Assembly: GCA_051294375.1 (NCBI GenBank)
Contig: CM119265.1
Span: 23,428,776 to 23,492,775, forward strand
Direction of reading: 5' to 3'
Length of the DNA: 64,000 nt
From: Paraspadella gotoi
Lineage: Eukaryota; Chaetognatha
This document shows positions 28,440-47,975 of the stretch, piece by piece. The notes under the pieces were generated by a model. The model did no database searches, was not told where the DNA came from, and worked only from the letters and a program-made list of their open reading frames with translations. The position numbers and the translations under genes are program-made. Numbering within the stretch: the first letter of the stretch is position 1; each line of letters opens with the position of its first letter.

Positions 28440-29574
28440 AATAATTAGATACCAAACTAATCCATTAACTATTTAGTCAATTGATTAATCGATCTTTCAA
28501 TCAAATAATATTTGATAGATCAATCAATCAAAGGAAAAATAAAAGGAAAAATGAAAAGGAGAATCTATGAAGATGGAGAAAAATAAAAAAATACAAAAGC
28601 CCCTCTCTCAGATTTTTTAATGGGCGCCCAAGACCGGGGTTGAAATCATATCATCATTTTTTAATAGACACAAATTGTCTACCCTACTTTCCATCATCTG
28701 CGGAATATTTTATCCGATTTTGATATCTACCTAATTTTTATTCACATTACAACTTTGGGATCAAAATATCACTGAAGATGATTTGCCACCTGAAACTAAC
28801 AAATTTAGAAAGACTTTCTTTCCTTGCGCAATGCTTACTTCAGTTTGCTTTTTTATTTAATTGTTCCCTCTCACGGAGTTGCTGCCCTTTTGTTTCCCTA
28901 TCAAAACCTTGGGTGAGAATGTAAAGGGGTGAAACAGAAACAGTGAAACAGGACGGGGAAAAAAATGCCTAGGTTGTCTTCTTCTTTTCCTCATGTAGTT
29001 TCGGTTCCCCAGGAAGACCGACTCGAACCCTCGGCGCAAAAATAAAACAGAAAAACGTTTTTCGCAGAATTTGATACGGACTTCGTGGCGCTCAGACAAG
29101 TCTCCCAAAAGAAACCAGTCCCATTTTGCCCATTAAACTCAAATGGGTAACCAAAAATTGTTATTTTACTACTAATTCTTAAAACCCTTATGAAGGAAAG
29201 CATTAAGTAGTTTGTAAATAATTAGTAGACTCATACATAGAATTATCTATGACATTTTTGCTTCGTCGATAGTCCCTCTTCTCGATCTAGGGTTATAGAG
29301 TATCCGTCCAATCGCCCGTATTATCGCCACGCAGAATGAAATTGAGTTTGAAACAAAAGACAACACGAATCCGACGACCGAGGGCTCGAGTCGCTCGCTT
29401 TTTGCTGTCTTCCCTTTACATCGTCGAAAATTGAAAGAAAAAAAAACTCTCAAATGGCGGCTTTCGAATGTATTACTTTCACTGGGCAATGGTTTCGTTC
29501 TTTCCTAAATAATCGAATGGCGAAAACATAGAGACGATAGCGGTAGTTACCCAAAGCGTCCCCTGACGCCCTAA

Positions 29575-29689
29575 ACGAAGCTCTCTCTATCTGTCTGTCT
29601 CTTCGTTAACCTGGTCGGCGCGCGCGCTCGCTCGCTGGCAAGAACGCATCGCGCGCTAGCGCCAGGCGCCTCGCTTTTGGCGCCGAAGC

Positions 29690-29700
<11 letters not shown>
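29575..29700. promoter_or_regulatory. CpG-rich block, candidate promoter
   Basis: A dense cluster of CGCG, GGCGCC and GCTCGCTCGCT in AT-rich surroundings, followed by a TC array. It lies between the divergent CAP and CRTC genes and could hold a transcription start for either. No core promoter motif is clear. Confidence 0.3.

Positions 29701-29742
<42 letters not shown>
29694..29742. repeat. (TC)n microsatellite
   Basis: TC array directly after the CpG-rich block. Confidence 0.95.
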
Positions 29743-29744
<2 letters not shown>

Positions 29745-30620
29745 CATTTACTGTCTTAATATGTCCATTTACCTGTGTAGTTGAACGGAGAATAGCGCGT
29801 TGTCATTGGATGCCTCTGCCCGCGTGATCGCCTCTAATTAAAACGCGCGAGCAAAGGCTTGTCATCGTGAAAGGTTTTGGGTACGAATCAGTTTCTGTTC
29901 AAAGTCCGCGTTGCATTTTGATTTTTAAGTAATGACAAAACCGCGCTCGAAAGACGAAAGGATGTGAATTATGCTTATAATTATTTGAATAAAGTCGAAT
30001 TAGAAACTCCAAAATAAACATTTCGTCTTCAAAGTTAATTTTAAACAACTACATATCGCTATATATACTACGCACTCAATTTTCCTGAGACACATCTAAA
30101 TTTTAATACAGACAAACTTATTAATATTATAAAACTAATTCTTTCTGAAAATACCACTTTATAGGTATGCATATCTATGCATAACTATGAAACTAGCCAA
30201 AAACGGCTGACCAAAGTAATTACAAAATTTTAAGTATTAACGGCCAGGTTGCACTTTTATTTGTGGAACAAGTTTTTTTTTTCGGAAACGAACCCACTGT
30301 AAAAACCTGCTGCAAAAAAAAAATCATTAATGAGTAATCAAGTCCATCAACTTATCATAAATACAAATATAATTTCGCTGATTCCAATCTCGATACGATA
30401 ATCCTATTGGCTTTTGAGATAGAGAAAAATAAAGAGAATCAGAGAGAGAGAGAGAGAGATAGAGAGAGTTTCTTTTTTTGAGGCGAGCCTTTCATTCTTA
30501 AAACGATCCATCTTCGATCTTGCTGCTCGTCACACTCCGTCTCTTCAAAACTCGGTCTTTACAGGTGTAAACTCAAAAGAAATTCTCCAAATCCCTTATG
30601 CTGCGAAAATGTTTTGCGTC

Positions 30621-30642
30621 ATCTCTCTCTCTCTTTCTCTTT

Positions 30643-30684
<42 letters not shown>

Positions 30685-30709
30685 CTCTCTTCTCTCTCTC
30701 TCTCTCTCC
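30621..30709. repeat. (TC)n microsatellite
   Basis: TC array with short interruptions, followed by a CA run. Confidence 0.95.
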
Positions 30710-31221
30710 TCGTCCATCCAAAACACACACACACACAAGTAATTTTTTTTGGTTTAAATGGATTTCCGATGAAAAATCTAGTTCATTTTCCTTTTTTTTT
30801 CATTTCTTCCTCAATGGAACCGGTTTTCGATTTTTGTCACGGTCGCTAACGAGAAACTGAAAAAAAAAATTGGTAAAACTATTAAAATTTTAGAAGTTGG
30901 TTGATTAGCTCCCTTATATAATTATAAACTTGAATTGATTTTTTTTTTCTCTTCGACTTCTTGTACCTCGAGAAGCGATAGGTTTACCCGAGTGAAGGTG
31001 GACTAAAATCCGCTTTAAATACACAACAATAACGAAAACAAAATTGCTATTTATTTATTTTATTGTTTGTTTGTTTATTTTTTCTATAGTTTTTTTTTTC
31101 TTCCGATGTCTTTCTCTTCTTTCATTCATTGTCTCTTCTTAATCTGACGATTCAGGTTGTCACGATGAAAGACGCTCGACGTTCGCCGATTCATCAATAA
31201 GCGATCGTCTTCATTGAACGG

Positions 31222-31248
31222 AGGAGAGAGAGAGAGAGAGAGAGAGCG
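31222..31248. repeat. (GA)n microsatellite
   Basis: Short GA array upstream of CRTC. Confidence 0.9.
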
Positions 31249-31558
31249 AAAAGATTGTGAGCCAAACGAGACGGATTTAAAAAAAAGAGAATCCTGATAC
31301 AAAAAACCGACGAAGGAAATCCGTGGACGCGACTCTTTCCCGTCTTTTCGGCGACAATGGCGGAGACGATCCGGCGGCCTCTCGGAAACGGCGTCGGCGC
31401 CATCGTTGCCGAATCGGACGGCGTCGACGCGGGCGTCACGTTGTCGCGCCATCTGGACGGCGATCACGTAGGTGGATGAAATATGGCTTAGAAACAAAAC
31501 GACGACGAGAGTTCATTGGCGAGGAAAAACGCGAAAGAAAACGAAAAGACGATAGAGA

Positions 31559-31603
31559 AGAGGAGAGAGAGAGAGAGATGGAGAGGAGAGAGCAGAAGAG
31601 AGA

Positions 31604-31637
<34 letters not shown>

Positions 31638-31640
31638 AAA
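31559..31640. repeat. (GA)n microsatellite, interrupted
   Basis: Interrupted GA array upstream of CRTC. Confidence 0.9.
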
Positions 31641-31994
31641 AAAAACTGAAAGAAATCGATCATCGCTTCAAGAATTTTTTTTTTCTTTTTCTAGCGACGA
31701 GCGTCGTGCAAATTCGCGGAAGAAAAAAGAGTTTGGCGGGAAAATGATAATTAATTATTAAAGTCTAAGAAAAACGGAAAAAAAGGGGAAAAAAAAAAGA
31801 GAATCGAAAACACAAGCTCACGAAACAAAAGTCAAATGTGATCCATCAAAAACAACCCGTAGCAACCAACGACCGAATCAGTTATTTCTTTATTCACCAA
31901 CTTTGTAAACGTATGTAAACATTAAACCGTAAAGTCGATTCGAATCGACAAAACTTTGAAAACCCAGGGGCGCCCCCTTTACCGACAAGGGATC

Positions 31995-40500
<8,506 letters not shown>

Positions 40501-43368
40501 GAATTCGTCTTCACCTCTAGCGTTGAGTGCAACATGTCATTTTATCAAGGATCTGATGTCCCCACCCTCTCTTGACTTATTAGAAGGCTATTGTTGAAAT
40601 ATGTCGTCACTCGCCTCAACTGTTTGTAAAATTCTATTTCAAAAAGTTTATTCTGTGATTTATATAAAAAAAAAGTAGAAAAAGCTTATTGCTTCTCTTA
40701 AGGCAATATAATTAATAAAATTAAGAAGAAAAAAAAAGAAAACTCTGGCAGATGAGGTATTTTTTCAGTGTTAAACTAGTCTTGTTGTCATCCATTTATT
40801 CTTATTAAATTTAACTATAATTTTTTTTAAAGCAGCTCGGCCTGACCGTGAAGCATGAGTGCATGAATAGGCAAAAAGACTCAAAATTGCTGTAAGAGTG
40901 CATCAAAGTATGAAAGGCTTCATATTCTTGTAAAATACATGTATATTCATCCATACCTTTTAGTGTTTTAAGTTGTCTGTTTTATGTCAACTTTACTGTC
41001 ATAATACATCTACTCAAGAGGTGTTTCATGGTAGAGCATTCTCTCGCTCTTTTGACGTTAAGACAAACGTTTTTTCTTTTAAGTGTGTTACTTTGTTCAT
41101 AGTTTATCTTGACAGTTCTTAAAAAGGTATTGGTCTATACTGCAGTTAACTGAGTTGATAACATTTTTTCTACTTAAAGGCTGGGAAATAATTTATAATT
41201 ACCCACTTCGCTTATATAAATTAACTATAAATATCTCCAACAGAAATAATTCGTTAAATGATCTGTAAGCTATTGCAAGATATTTAAACATTCAAGAATC
41301 TGCCTACGAGAAACCTAATCAAACCGGAAATCTGTCTTTTTTTTGCAAAGACTACAATGACATTGCAAAATGAGCAGAAACTTTTAAAGATTTTGAATGT
41401 TTCGAGTTCCTTCTTAATTAAGGGCATGTATTTTCGTATATCTATAATTGCCATATTATGCTTACTCTAGTCTTAATTATAGAAACGCACTCATGTCAGC
41501 AAACATGAGTAAAACATATTTATCTTTGTTGCCAAACCACGCACAAAAACCCGTTTATTCCATATTATGATTATCGTTATTGAATGCTGCTGTTATTTCA
41601 TCCGCGTCAAAGAAATATTTACTTGAAATTGAAAGCCTTCAGCGGATTTCTTATTATTTTGATAAATTTTGAGGCATTTCTTATGTATCTCTTTCGTCTT
41701 AATTCAAATTGGCTAAAAACCTATTCAAAATTTAGTTTTTCATGTTTTAACATGGTTCGCAGATACATAATTCCGTCCTAATATAGTATAACTCATAATC
41801 TAACTCAAATGAAAATGTAACTTAATTTCATTCATTTGGCAAAGCTTTTTATAAAAGTAAGATTTTTTTCTAGAAAAACAGCTAGTATGAAGCAATAATA
41901 TACATATGTATGTTACAAATGTTTTCACATTTAATTTTTTTTACCCAATTTTAACAAAAATTTTCTTCCAACCAAGATTTAATCAATAAAATTGGTCCTC
42001 CACCAAACAAAAAAAATATTTATTCCAGTTTTTTCTGAATTTATTTCATTTCCATTTTCGGTGAAAACCATAAAAAAGTACAATATAACACATCAAAGCT
42101 AAGTTCTAAAATCACGCCGTAATATTGGAATTAAACTAGTCACCTGTTGAATTTATCAATAGCTCTTCATACATTGATTTTGAAATTTTACAGCCCGTGG
42201 CCTACAACCACCAAGTTGGTATCTCGTCCATGTTATATCTGCGAACTTGATAAATATTAACTGTTAAGATAAATATGAATACGGCATGCGATATTGATTT
42301 GTAAGCACTCTTTCAGTAAGGACTGCAGGAAAGGGTGCTTCATTTCTCAGTCATGGGCCCGGCGGCTTTTTTGAATCAATGTGATGCGCAATCCAATTCG
42401 ATTTCTTATTAATATGATTTCACTTTTTTTTAATGTTTAGATAATTCTACATGTTTTTTATCGGATTTGCTTTGTGAATTTCGCTTAACTAAACATGAAA
42501 AAACCCATTTAGTCAAGGACGTGCAAAAGGAGTGATTTGCAGTTAGAAAGGTTCGATCTGCCCAATTTTTTAAAGAAAAAATTTAAATTTGAGTAATAAA
42601 AGCCATTCAGACTTCAAAGAGTTTTAAATGTTTCATCTTATTACATATATCACATCATTTAAAAATTAGTATTTTGTGAGAACGTCTAAGAGCGATTCCA
42701 GGAGGGGGTGTCCCGGTGCTCGTGTTGATTACGACGAGCCCGGCAATCCTCTTCACGCCCCTGTATTTGGGTATCAATTTTCATTCACTTAAGTCCAACT
42801 TTTCATCGTTTAATACAATTTTTCCGCGAACCTTAATCCCACCAATTCAAAAAGAGAAAGAATTCGGTTCTGCTTTTAATTGCCTCACCATTCATTTTTT
42901 GAAAGATACCTGTGCTGAAACATGTGTGTCGATTGTCCCTACTTTTTTTAATAATAAAGAAAATTTAAAAAAATTTAGGCGATTTACTTATGACTTTCCT
43001 TGTAATTAGTTTAATTTATGATCTTCTTTTCAAACTAATTAGCTCCTTTTGCTTCATGCTACTACTTTATTAAGCTAAAATGGTAAAAAGAATAGAAATA
43101 AGTATTAATATTTCCACATAGCCCTGATTGAAGAGGAACACTTTTTTTGGTGACAAATGTGAAACAACAACGTATTTGACTCAAAGATGTGATTGAGAAG
43201 AACATATCGAGGAAAGAAAAAAAAATTTAAATTGACGAGCATGTGCAATAGCCAAAACTGATGAAGAAGAGGACAGTACATTTTTAAATGAAATTTTAGG
43301 GGAAAGGTAAAGGACTTGATGGCCATCCATTTATTTAAAACAATAGAAACAATAAGTACCCTTTTCGT
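40501..43368. other. AT-rich 3'-3' spacer between CRTC and CREB
   Basis: The two genes converge here. AATAAA occurs at 40724 on the plus strand (CRTC) and about 35 bases after the CREB stop on the minus strand (near 43331-43336). The rest is AT-rich with no coding exon. A GC-richer patch at 42690-42770 is unexplained. Confidence 0.7.
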
Positions 43369-45457
43369 CTACTTGTTGCAGTAGAGATCCTTCAAGGATT
43401 TCAGCTCCTCAATAAGAGCCTTGTTCTGATTCTCCAAGACGGCCACCCGATTTTCCAAGCATCTCACGTACTCTTTTTTCTTCCGACGACACTCTCGCGC
43501 AGCCTCGCGATTCTTGAAGAGTCGAACCTCGCGCTTCCGCGACGTATCCTCGATCAACCTGTCAGCGGAAATGAAAAGCGTCTCACGAAAAAAAAAAATT
43601 TTAACAGCGAAACTGACAAAAACGGAATCACCGACCTGCCCGTGATATCGGCATCCGACGCTAATTGGAGCCCCGCAGACGTCATTATTACCCGCTGTCC
43701 GCCAATCGGCAGGGCGATGCTAGAATGCGACAGGTTCTGCACCTGATCCGCGCTTGACGAGGAGACGACGATGCCCTCGGATGAAGAACTACCGCCGTAT
43801 TGCACCAGAGTGTTGGGGGACTGAAAATGATTACAAAAATACAATATATTATTATCCTATGTTAATAATTATTCTCCTGGAAATATTGGGTTGTTTTTGT
43901 ACCGGTGGCGACAGTTCAGTGCTCAGACCTAACGAGCTTGCTGGGATCACAGTGAGCTGTCCAGACGCAGTTTGCACTGCCACCATCCCTCCACTCGTGG
44001 TGGACGTCGCCGGAGAAACAGAGGCGCCGGTCGCAGAGGGTGGAGACGAGAGACCGACGATTCGACTGTTCGTCACTAAAATTTAATATGGATTTCAGTA
44101 GAATACTTATCACTTTTGTCATTTTCTAATGTCAAATTAATCATTTACCAACTGCGTTTGCGGCTATCTGCGTAGTAGGAGACGACGCCGCTGGACGATC
44201 GGCGCTCTCCAGCTCCACCTGACGTCAAAATAACACTTTGAACTCTCTTGAATAAAAAAACGGGGCGCCAGTTCGCCGACGTTTCACCTTCGTCGTAGAC
44301 TCGCCGCTCTCCGCCGCTAGTCCAGGAGACAACTCATTCAAGATCTTCCTGTACGAAGGACGCCGCGATAAGAGCTCGTGCCGCTTGGATCGAATCTCCG
44401 CCGAATCCGAAGCCGATGACAACGAGGTTTGTGTGAGGAGGGAGGTGGTGGACGGGGAGAGGTGGGTAGAGGCGATTGCGGATGGTCGGGAAATAGTGAC
44501 AGTTTGACGGGAAGAGGTAGGGCTGGTGAGTAAAGTGACAACAAATGTAATATCTATGTTGTTCGATTAATTTCTTTAAAAATGTCGCGATACCTAGTAG
44601 GCCGGAACAGGTTGAAAACTAGAAGTTCTCTCAAATAAATAATGGTTAAGTGACTGTTAGAGAATATGAAAATGAAAATAATTTTTAAAATTTAGCTTAT
44701 TGATAAGCACACGGAAGCATTAAAAGATTATTTTATTGCTATATAAAGTTTAAATTTTTTTTTTAAATCTTTTATTTTTTTTTAATAGATTCTTATAGAG
44801 ACTTAAAAAGTTAGATAAAGGTTATTAATACAACTTTTTAAAATTGTTTTGTTTTATTAATAAAAATTTAAAATAAACATAAAATTCAGCCAATATCAGC
44901 CAATTCAGCAACGATAATGATGATGATTTTTTAAGGTTTTTTCTGTTTTTAATCAATTTATTGTTGCATTGAAAATCGATTTAATAATAGAAGGAATTTT
45001 TTTTTTTTGAGAGAACTAGAAGATAAAAAAAGTGTTCAATTTTGGGCCGCCTTAATACCTTGACTCCGCCTCTTCCGACGGAACCTGAACGATTTGATAA
45101 AGTTGCCCATTACTTTCGATATATTGTCCTTGTGACAAACCAAGTTCTGCTTTGATGGGTTTTCCATTGACGGCGTTTGCTCTCGCGTCTTTGTGGGGAT
45201 TCGTTATTGCAACTTAAAACAGAATTTTTCATTTTTAGTACTAAGTCACTAACATGACAATTTATTAAGTAGTGGGTTTTTCGTGTTTTGAGCTGAGAAG
45301 AGATTTTCTGCGAGAACATTCACAAAGTCGACGTATTTCCGCATGTACCTCACTTCGAACACTTTTTCTGCGTAATTCTTACTCTCTCTCCCCTTCAGGA
45401 CCCCCACTTACTTATGTTTCCCTCTTCGTCCATCAATTGGACGGTTCCCCCTTCCAT
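43369..45457 (-). CDS. CREB: cAMP-response element-binding protein (CREB/ATF1/CREM family)
   Basis: Seven exons: 45457-45412, 45212-45059, 44522-44288, 44218-44149, 44075-43903, 43820-43636 and 43558-43369, giving 350 residues (human CREB1 341) with all phases matching. CREB is a nuclear bZIP factor that binds TGACGTCA sites and recruits CBP and CRTC. Visible parts: a Q-containing N-terminal region (QGQYIESNGQLYQIVQVPSE); the kinase-inducible domain in exon 3 (HELLSRRPSYRKILNELS) with the PKA serine near residue 123; a Ser/Thr/Gly-rich Q2-like region (VAVQTASGQLTVIP; GIVVSSSS); and a C-terminal basic region and leucine zipper from about residue 289 (KREVRLFKNREAARECRRKK; CLENRVAVLENQN; ending LKDLYCNK). 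The basic region, to which CRTC also binds, is almost unchanged from vertebrates. The start MEGGTVQLMDEEGN is the only ATG in the first exon frame. Confidence 0.97.
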
Positions 45458-45480
45458 AATTTGCGCTCGGACGCGTCAAA

Positions 45481-45557
45481 TGACGAGCGATGATGACGAA
45501 ACGATGACGAATTGTGACGATTTTCGATGACGTAGTAGAACAAGATGGCGAGTGACG
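45481..45557 (-). promoter_or_regulatory. cluster of six CREB half-sites upstream of CREB
   Basis: TGACG starts at 45481, 45494, 45505, 45515, 45528 and 45553 (CGTCA on the CREB sense strand), 24-100 bases upstream of the CREB start codon. The one at 45528 reads TGACGTAG, close to a full CRE. Spacings of 13, 11, 10, 13 and 25 bases are near one or two helical turns. It could be promoter or 5' UTR. A degenerate GATGACGA repeat would also produce such a pattern. Confidence 0.45.
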
Positions 45558-45591
45558 ATGGCGATCCCGAAGACGGAGCAGACGGGGGCCA

Positions 45592-45616
45592 GAGAGAGAG
45601 AGAGAGAGAGAGAAAG
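45592..45616. repeat. (GA)n microsatellite
   Basis: The last GA array in the window; none occurs from here to 64000. Confidence 0.9.
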
Positions 45617-45982
45617 AGACAGTCATGTCGATGAAGCGAATAGAGTAGAGTTCAGTGTGGAAGCGGAGAATGAAAAATACTCAAAACTTACGGCGAGGAA
45701 GATAAAAAAGAATATTTAATATATCCCCCAGACACGTTAATTATTTTTTATCACGCTAATTAAAAAAATATTTCTCGATTAAAGCGATTAAAATTAACAT
45801 TTAAATATTTATATTATTATATTCTATATTATGGGTGAAGATCTTTTGTTCGACATCTAAGAAGAGGAATGAGGTCTGGCGGATTCGTTCTCGCCCAGTC
45901 TTGCGCCTGCATCCTTCGCAGAACCCAGTAAAGGTTATTGTCTTTTTTCTTTTCAATTATTACTTAAATTTGGGTGTGAAAT

Positions 45983-46090
45983 TGGTACAACCAATACAAA
46001 AATTATCCATTCATTTAATAAATAAGCTATCTTGCCGATGACTTTGGACAGGCTTTGGTAGTTAAACTTTAAGGCCTCCATCACATATTG
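45983..46090 (+). repeat. dispersed repeat, family 1, copy B
   Basis: GGTACAACCAATACAAAAAT, then the ATTCATTTAATAAATAAGC core, then GGACAGGCTTTGGTAGTTAA and CTCCATCAC, as in copy A. Confidence 0.75.
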
Positions 46091-46631
46091 ATGAAGGGAA
46101 ACTCTGCCCTCAATAGCCGCAATCCCTCTCCCCTGACTCCAGATGTTGACGGCGTCGTCGATCACGAATTACTCGTCAACTCTCGAACTCATCTGTTAGA
46201 CTTTTTCTGTGATAGGTTAATTTTGTGATTCTTCTTATCTTTCTTTTGTTCGGCTATATTTTGATTGTTGATGCCCCTTTTGGACGATCGTACTACCTCA
46301 TATATTGTGTTATTACTTAAATTTTGCATTGTTCCGTATTAAAATAACAGTCATGGTTGTTATTCTACATTATTCTATATTACGAAATCGTCTCCCAGCA
46401 TCTACTCTTACAATTTTTTTATGTAAAAGGGCTTAACTGTCTTTTTCCTGGAGGTCATCCTTATTTTGCTAAAATTTCATTTGCCATTTTAACTTCTTTC
46501 TTTAAATTACGTTATTGGCCACCGTTTTGCCCATAATAAGAACCGAGTTACCCATCACTTTTTCATATTTCTTTTCTTCAAATAAGAATAAAAATTATTG
46601 AATAACAAGAAATCTACGGAACATCCCCGCG

Positions 46632-47528
46632 ATGGGAAACACCCAAGGGACGCAGGGGGACAAGCTCGGCCGCGACGGACAACTGGACGGGCTAAGCCCG
46701 ACTCATCGGCCCGAAGGCGACGTCTTCGACTTCTCCAAGAAAAAGACCCTGATCGACCAGGGAAGTTTGGAGGACGGGGAAGATCCGATCTCCCCGGCAC
46801 GTGACCCTCTCGCCGCTGACTCCATTCCCGTAGCCGCCGGCAGGGAAGAGTTGGAGCCCATGCGTCCGCGCGCTTCCACCATCTCTCCCGGCGCCACGCT
46901 CCACAAAAGCGCCCTGCCGACGGTTTTCCGCTGGGAGGGCGGGGCCGCGACCAAGGTATACGTCAGCGGCTCTTTCGACAAATGGCAAAAGAAGGTCCCG
47001 CTGATCAAGAGTCACGGGGACTTTTCCACGATCATCGAATTGCCGGAGGGAGAGCACCAGTACAAGTTCTACGTCGACGGAGAGTGGCGTCACGATCCTA
47101 ATCTTCCCACCTTTACCTCTCCTTCCGGCGCCGTCAGCAACATCGTCAACGTCAAGAAGACGGACTTTGAGGTGTTCGAGGCGCTGGCCATGGACTCCAT
47201 GGTGACTCACCCGACGGGCGGAGACAATCCTCGAGCCCATCACCTGTCCGGCGGGCATTCGCCGCCGGGCAGCTACTCCCAAGAGATCCCTTCGCGCCGC
47301 CCGTCGGAACGCCACGCAGCGCCTCCCACGCTGCCGCCACACTTGCTAGAGGTTATCCTCAACAAAGACACGAACGTGAGGTGTGACCCGGCGTTGTTGC
47401 CGGAGCCTCCTTCAGTCATGCTTAATCACCTCTACGCTCTTTCCATCAAAGACGGAGTCATGGTGCTCAGCGCCACTCATCGTCATAAAAAGAAATACGT
47501 CACCACGCTGTTGTACAAACCTATTTAA
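46632..47528 (+). CDS. PRKAB: AMP-activated protein kinase beta subunit (intronless)
   Basis: A single 298-codon frame. AMPK beta scaffolds the alpha kinase and gamma nucleotide-sensing subunits and binds glycogen. The protein begins MGNTQGTQGD, keeping the N-myristoylation glycine. The glycogen-binding CBM (about residues 97-177) reads TVFRWEGGAATKVYVSGSFD and PEGEHQYKFYVDGEW. The C-terminal ASC domain (about 230-298) reads LLEVILNKDTNVRCDPALLP and ends KKKYVTTLLYKPI, almost identical to vertebrate beta. An RPRASTIS site precedes the CBM. Relative to human beta1, the contact tryptophans and lysine (W100, K126, W133) are kept, but the positions of L146 and N150 are Ser in TSPSGAVSN. Vertebrate PRKAB genes have several introns; this one has none. 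It diverges from CREB and is followed by another plus-strand gene about 450 bases on. Confidence 0.97.
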   Translation: MGNTQGTQGDKLGRDGQLDGLSPTHRPEGDVFDFSKKKTLIDQGSLEDGEDPISPARDPLAADSIPVAAGREELEPMRPRASTISPGATLHKSALPTVFRWEGGAATKVYVSGSFDKWQKKVPLIKSHGDFSTIIELPEGEHQYKFYVDGEWRHDPNLPTFTSPSGAVSNIVNVKKTDFEVFEALAMDSMVTHPTGGDNPRAHHLSGGHSPPGSYSQEIPSRRPSERHAAPPTLPPHLLEVILNKDTNVRCDPALLPEPPSVMLNHLYALSIKDGVMVLSATHRHKKKYVTTLLYKPI

Positions 47529-47975
47529 CTAAAACGTCAGACTGTCTATGGGAACTGTCTATCTTAGAGGCTAAAAGCTAAAAGCTTCGACAAATGTTTC
47601 CTACTTTTGTCAGTTGACAATGATTCAATAGCGCGTCGAAGACCACACACTATTTTCGTTAATAGATACACTAGTATTAATTTTCTGATTATATTTAATA
47701 CAGATCATGAGCTTAATGGGAAATGCATGAATGTTAACATTTTTTCAAACAATTTTTTCCATCTTGAATACGAATTTAAAATCTTTTTTACCCCAATTAA
47801 ACCAATTTGACACATACGTGTTTTTTGTTTCGTTTGTCATCACTGGTTGTTCGTGTTTTTTTAATCATAATGTGATAACTTTGTTTTTACGATGCGCTGA
47901 AGTAGTGATGAAGAAATTTTAAAGATCAATGGCACAAAACTACGAACTATCGTTTTGGTTATTCTTCGGATAGCA
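47529..47975. other. short spacer between AMPK beta and the next gene
   Basis: AT-rich, no ORF of note. It holds the AMPK beta 3' UTR and the next gene's promoter. Confidence 0.7.

Larger units (their letters stand above)
26962..31994. other. 5-kb spacer between the divergent CAP and CRTC genes
   Basis: CAP (minus) and CRTC (plus) diverge from here. It contains a likely CAP 5' UTR exon ending at a GTAAGC donor near 27503, a fragment of dispersed repeat family 1 (27228-27262), GA/TC arrays, a CpG-rich block (29575-29700) and a CpG-rich exon-like stretch (31320-31475). A plus-strand open frame at 28182-28439 (start MTSDPDQRLDVKL, ending at a GTAATA donor) could be an exon but stands alone. Confidence 0.55.
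45458..46631. promoter_or_regulatory. divergent promoter region between CREB and AMPK beta
   Basis: A 1,174-base spacer separates the two start codons, which face away from each other. It contains the TGACG cluster (45481-45557), a short GA array (45592-45616), a possible AMPK beta 5' UTR exon with a CCA/GTAAAG donor near 45930, and copy B of dispersed repeat family 1. No TATA box is certain. Confidence 0.55.
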
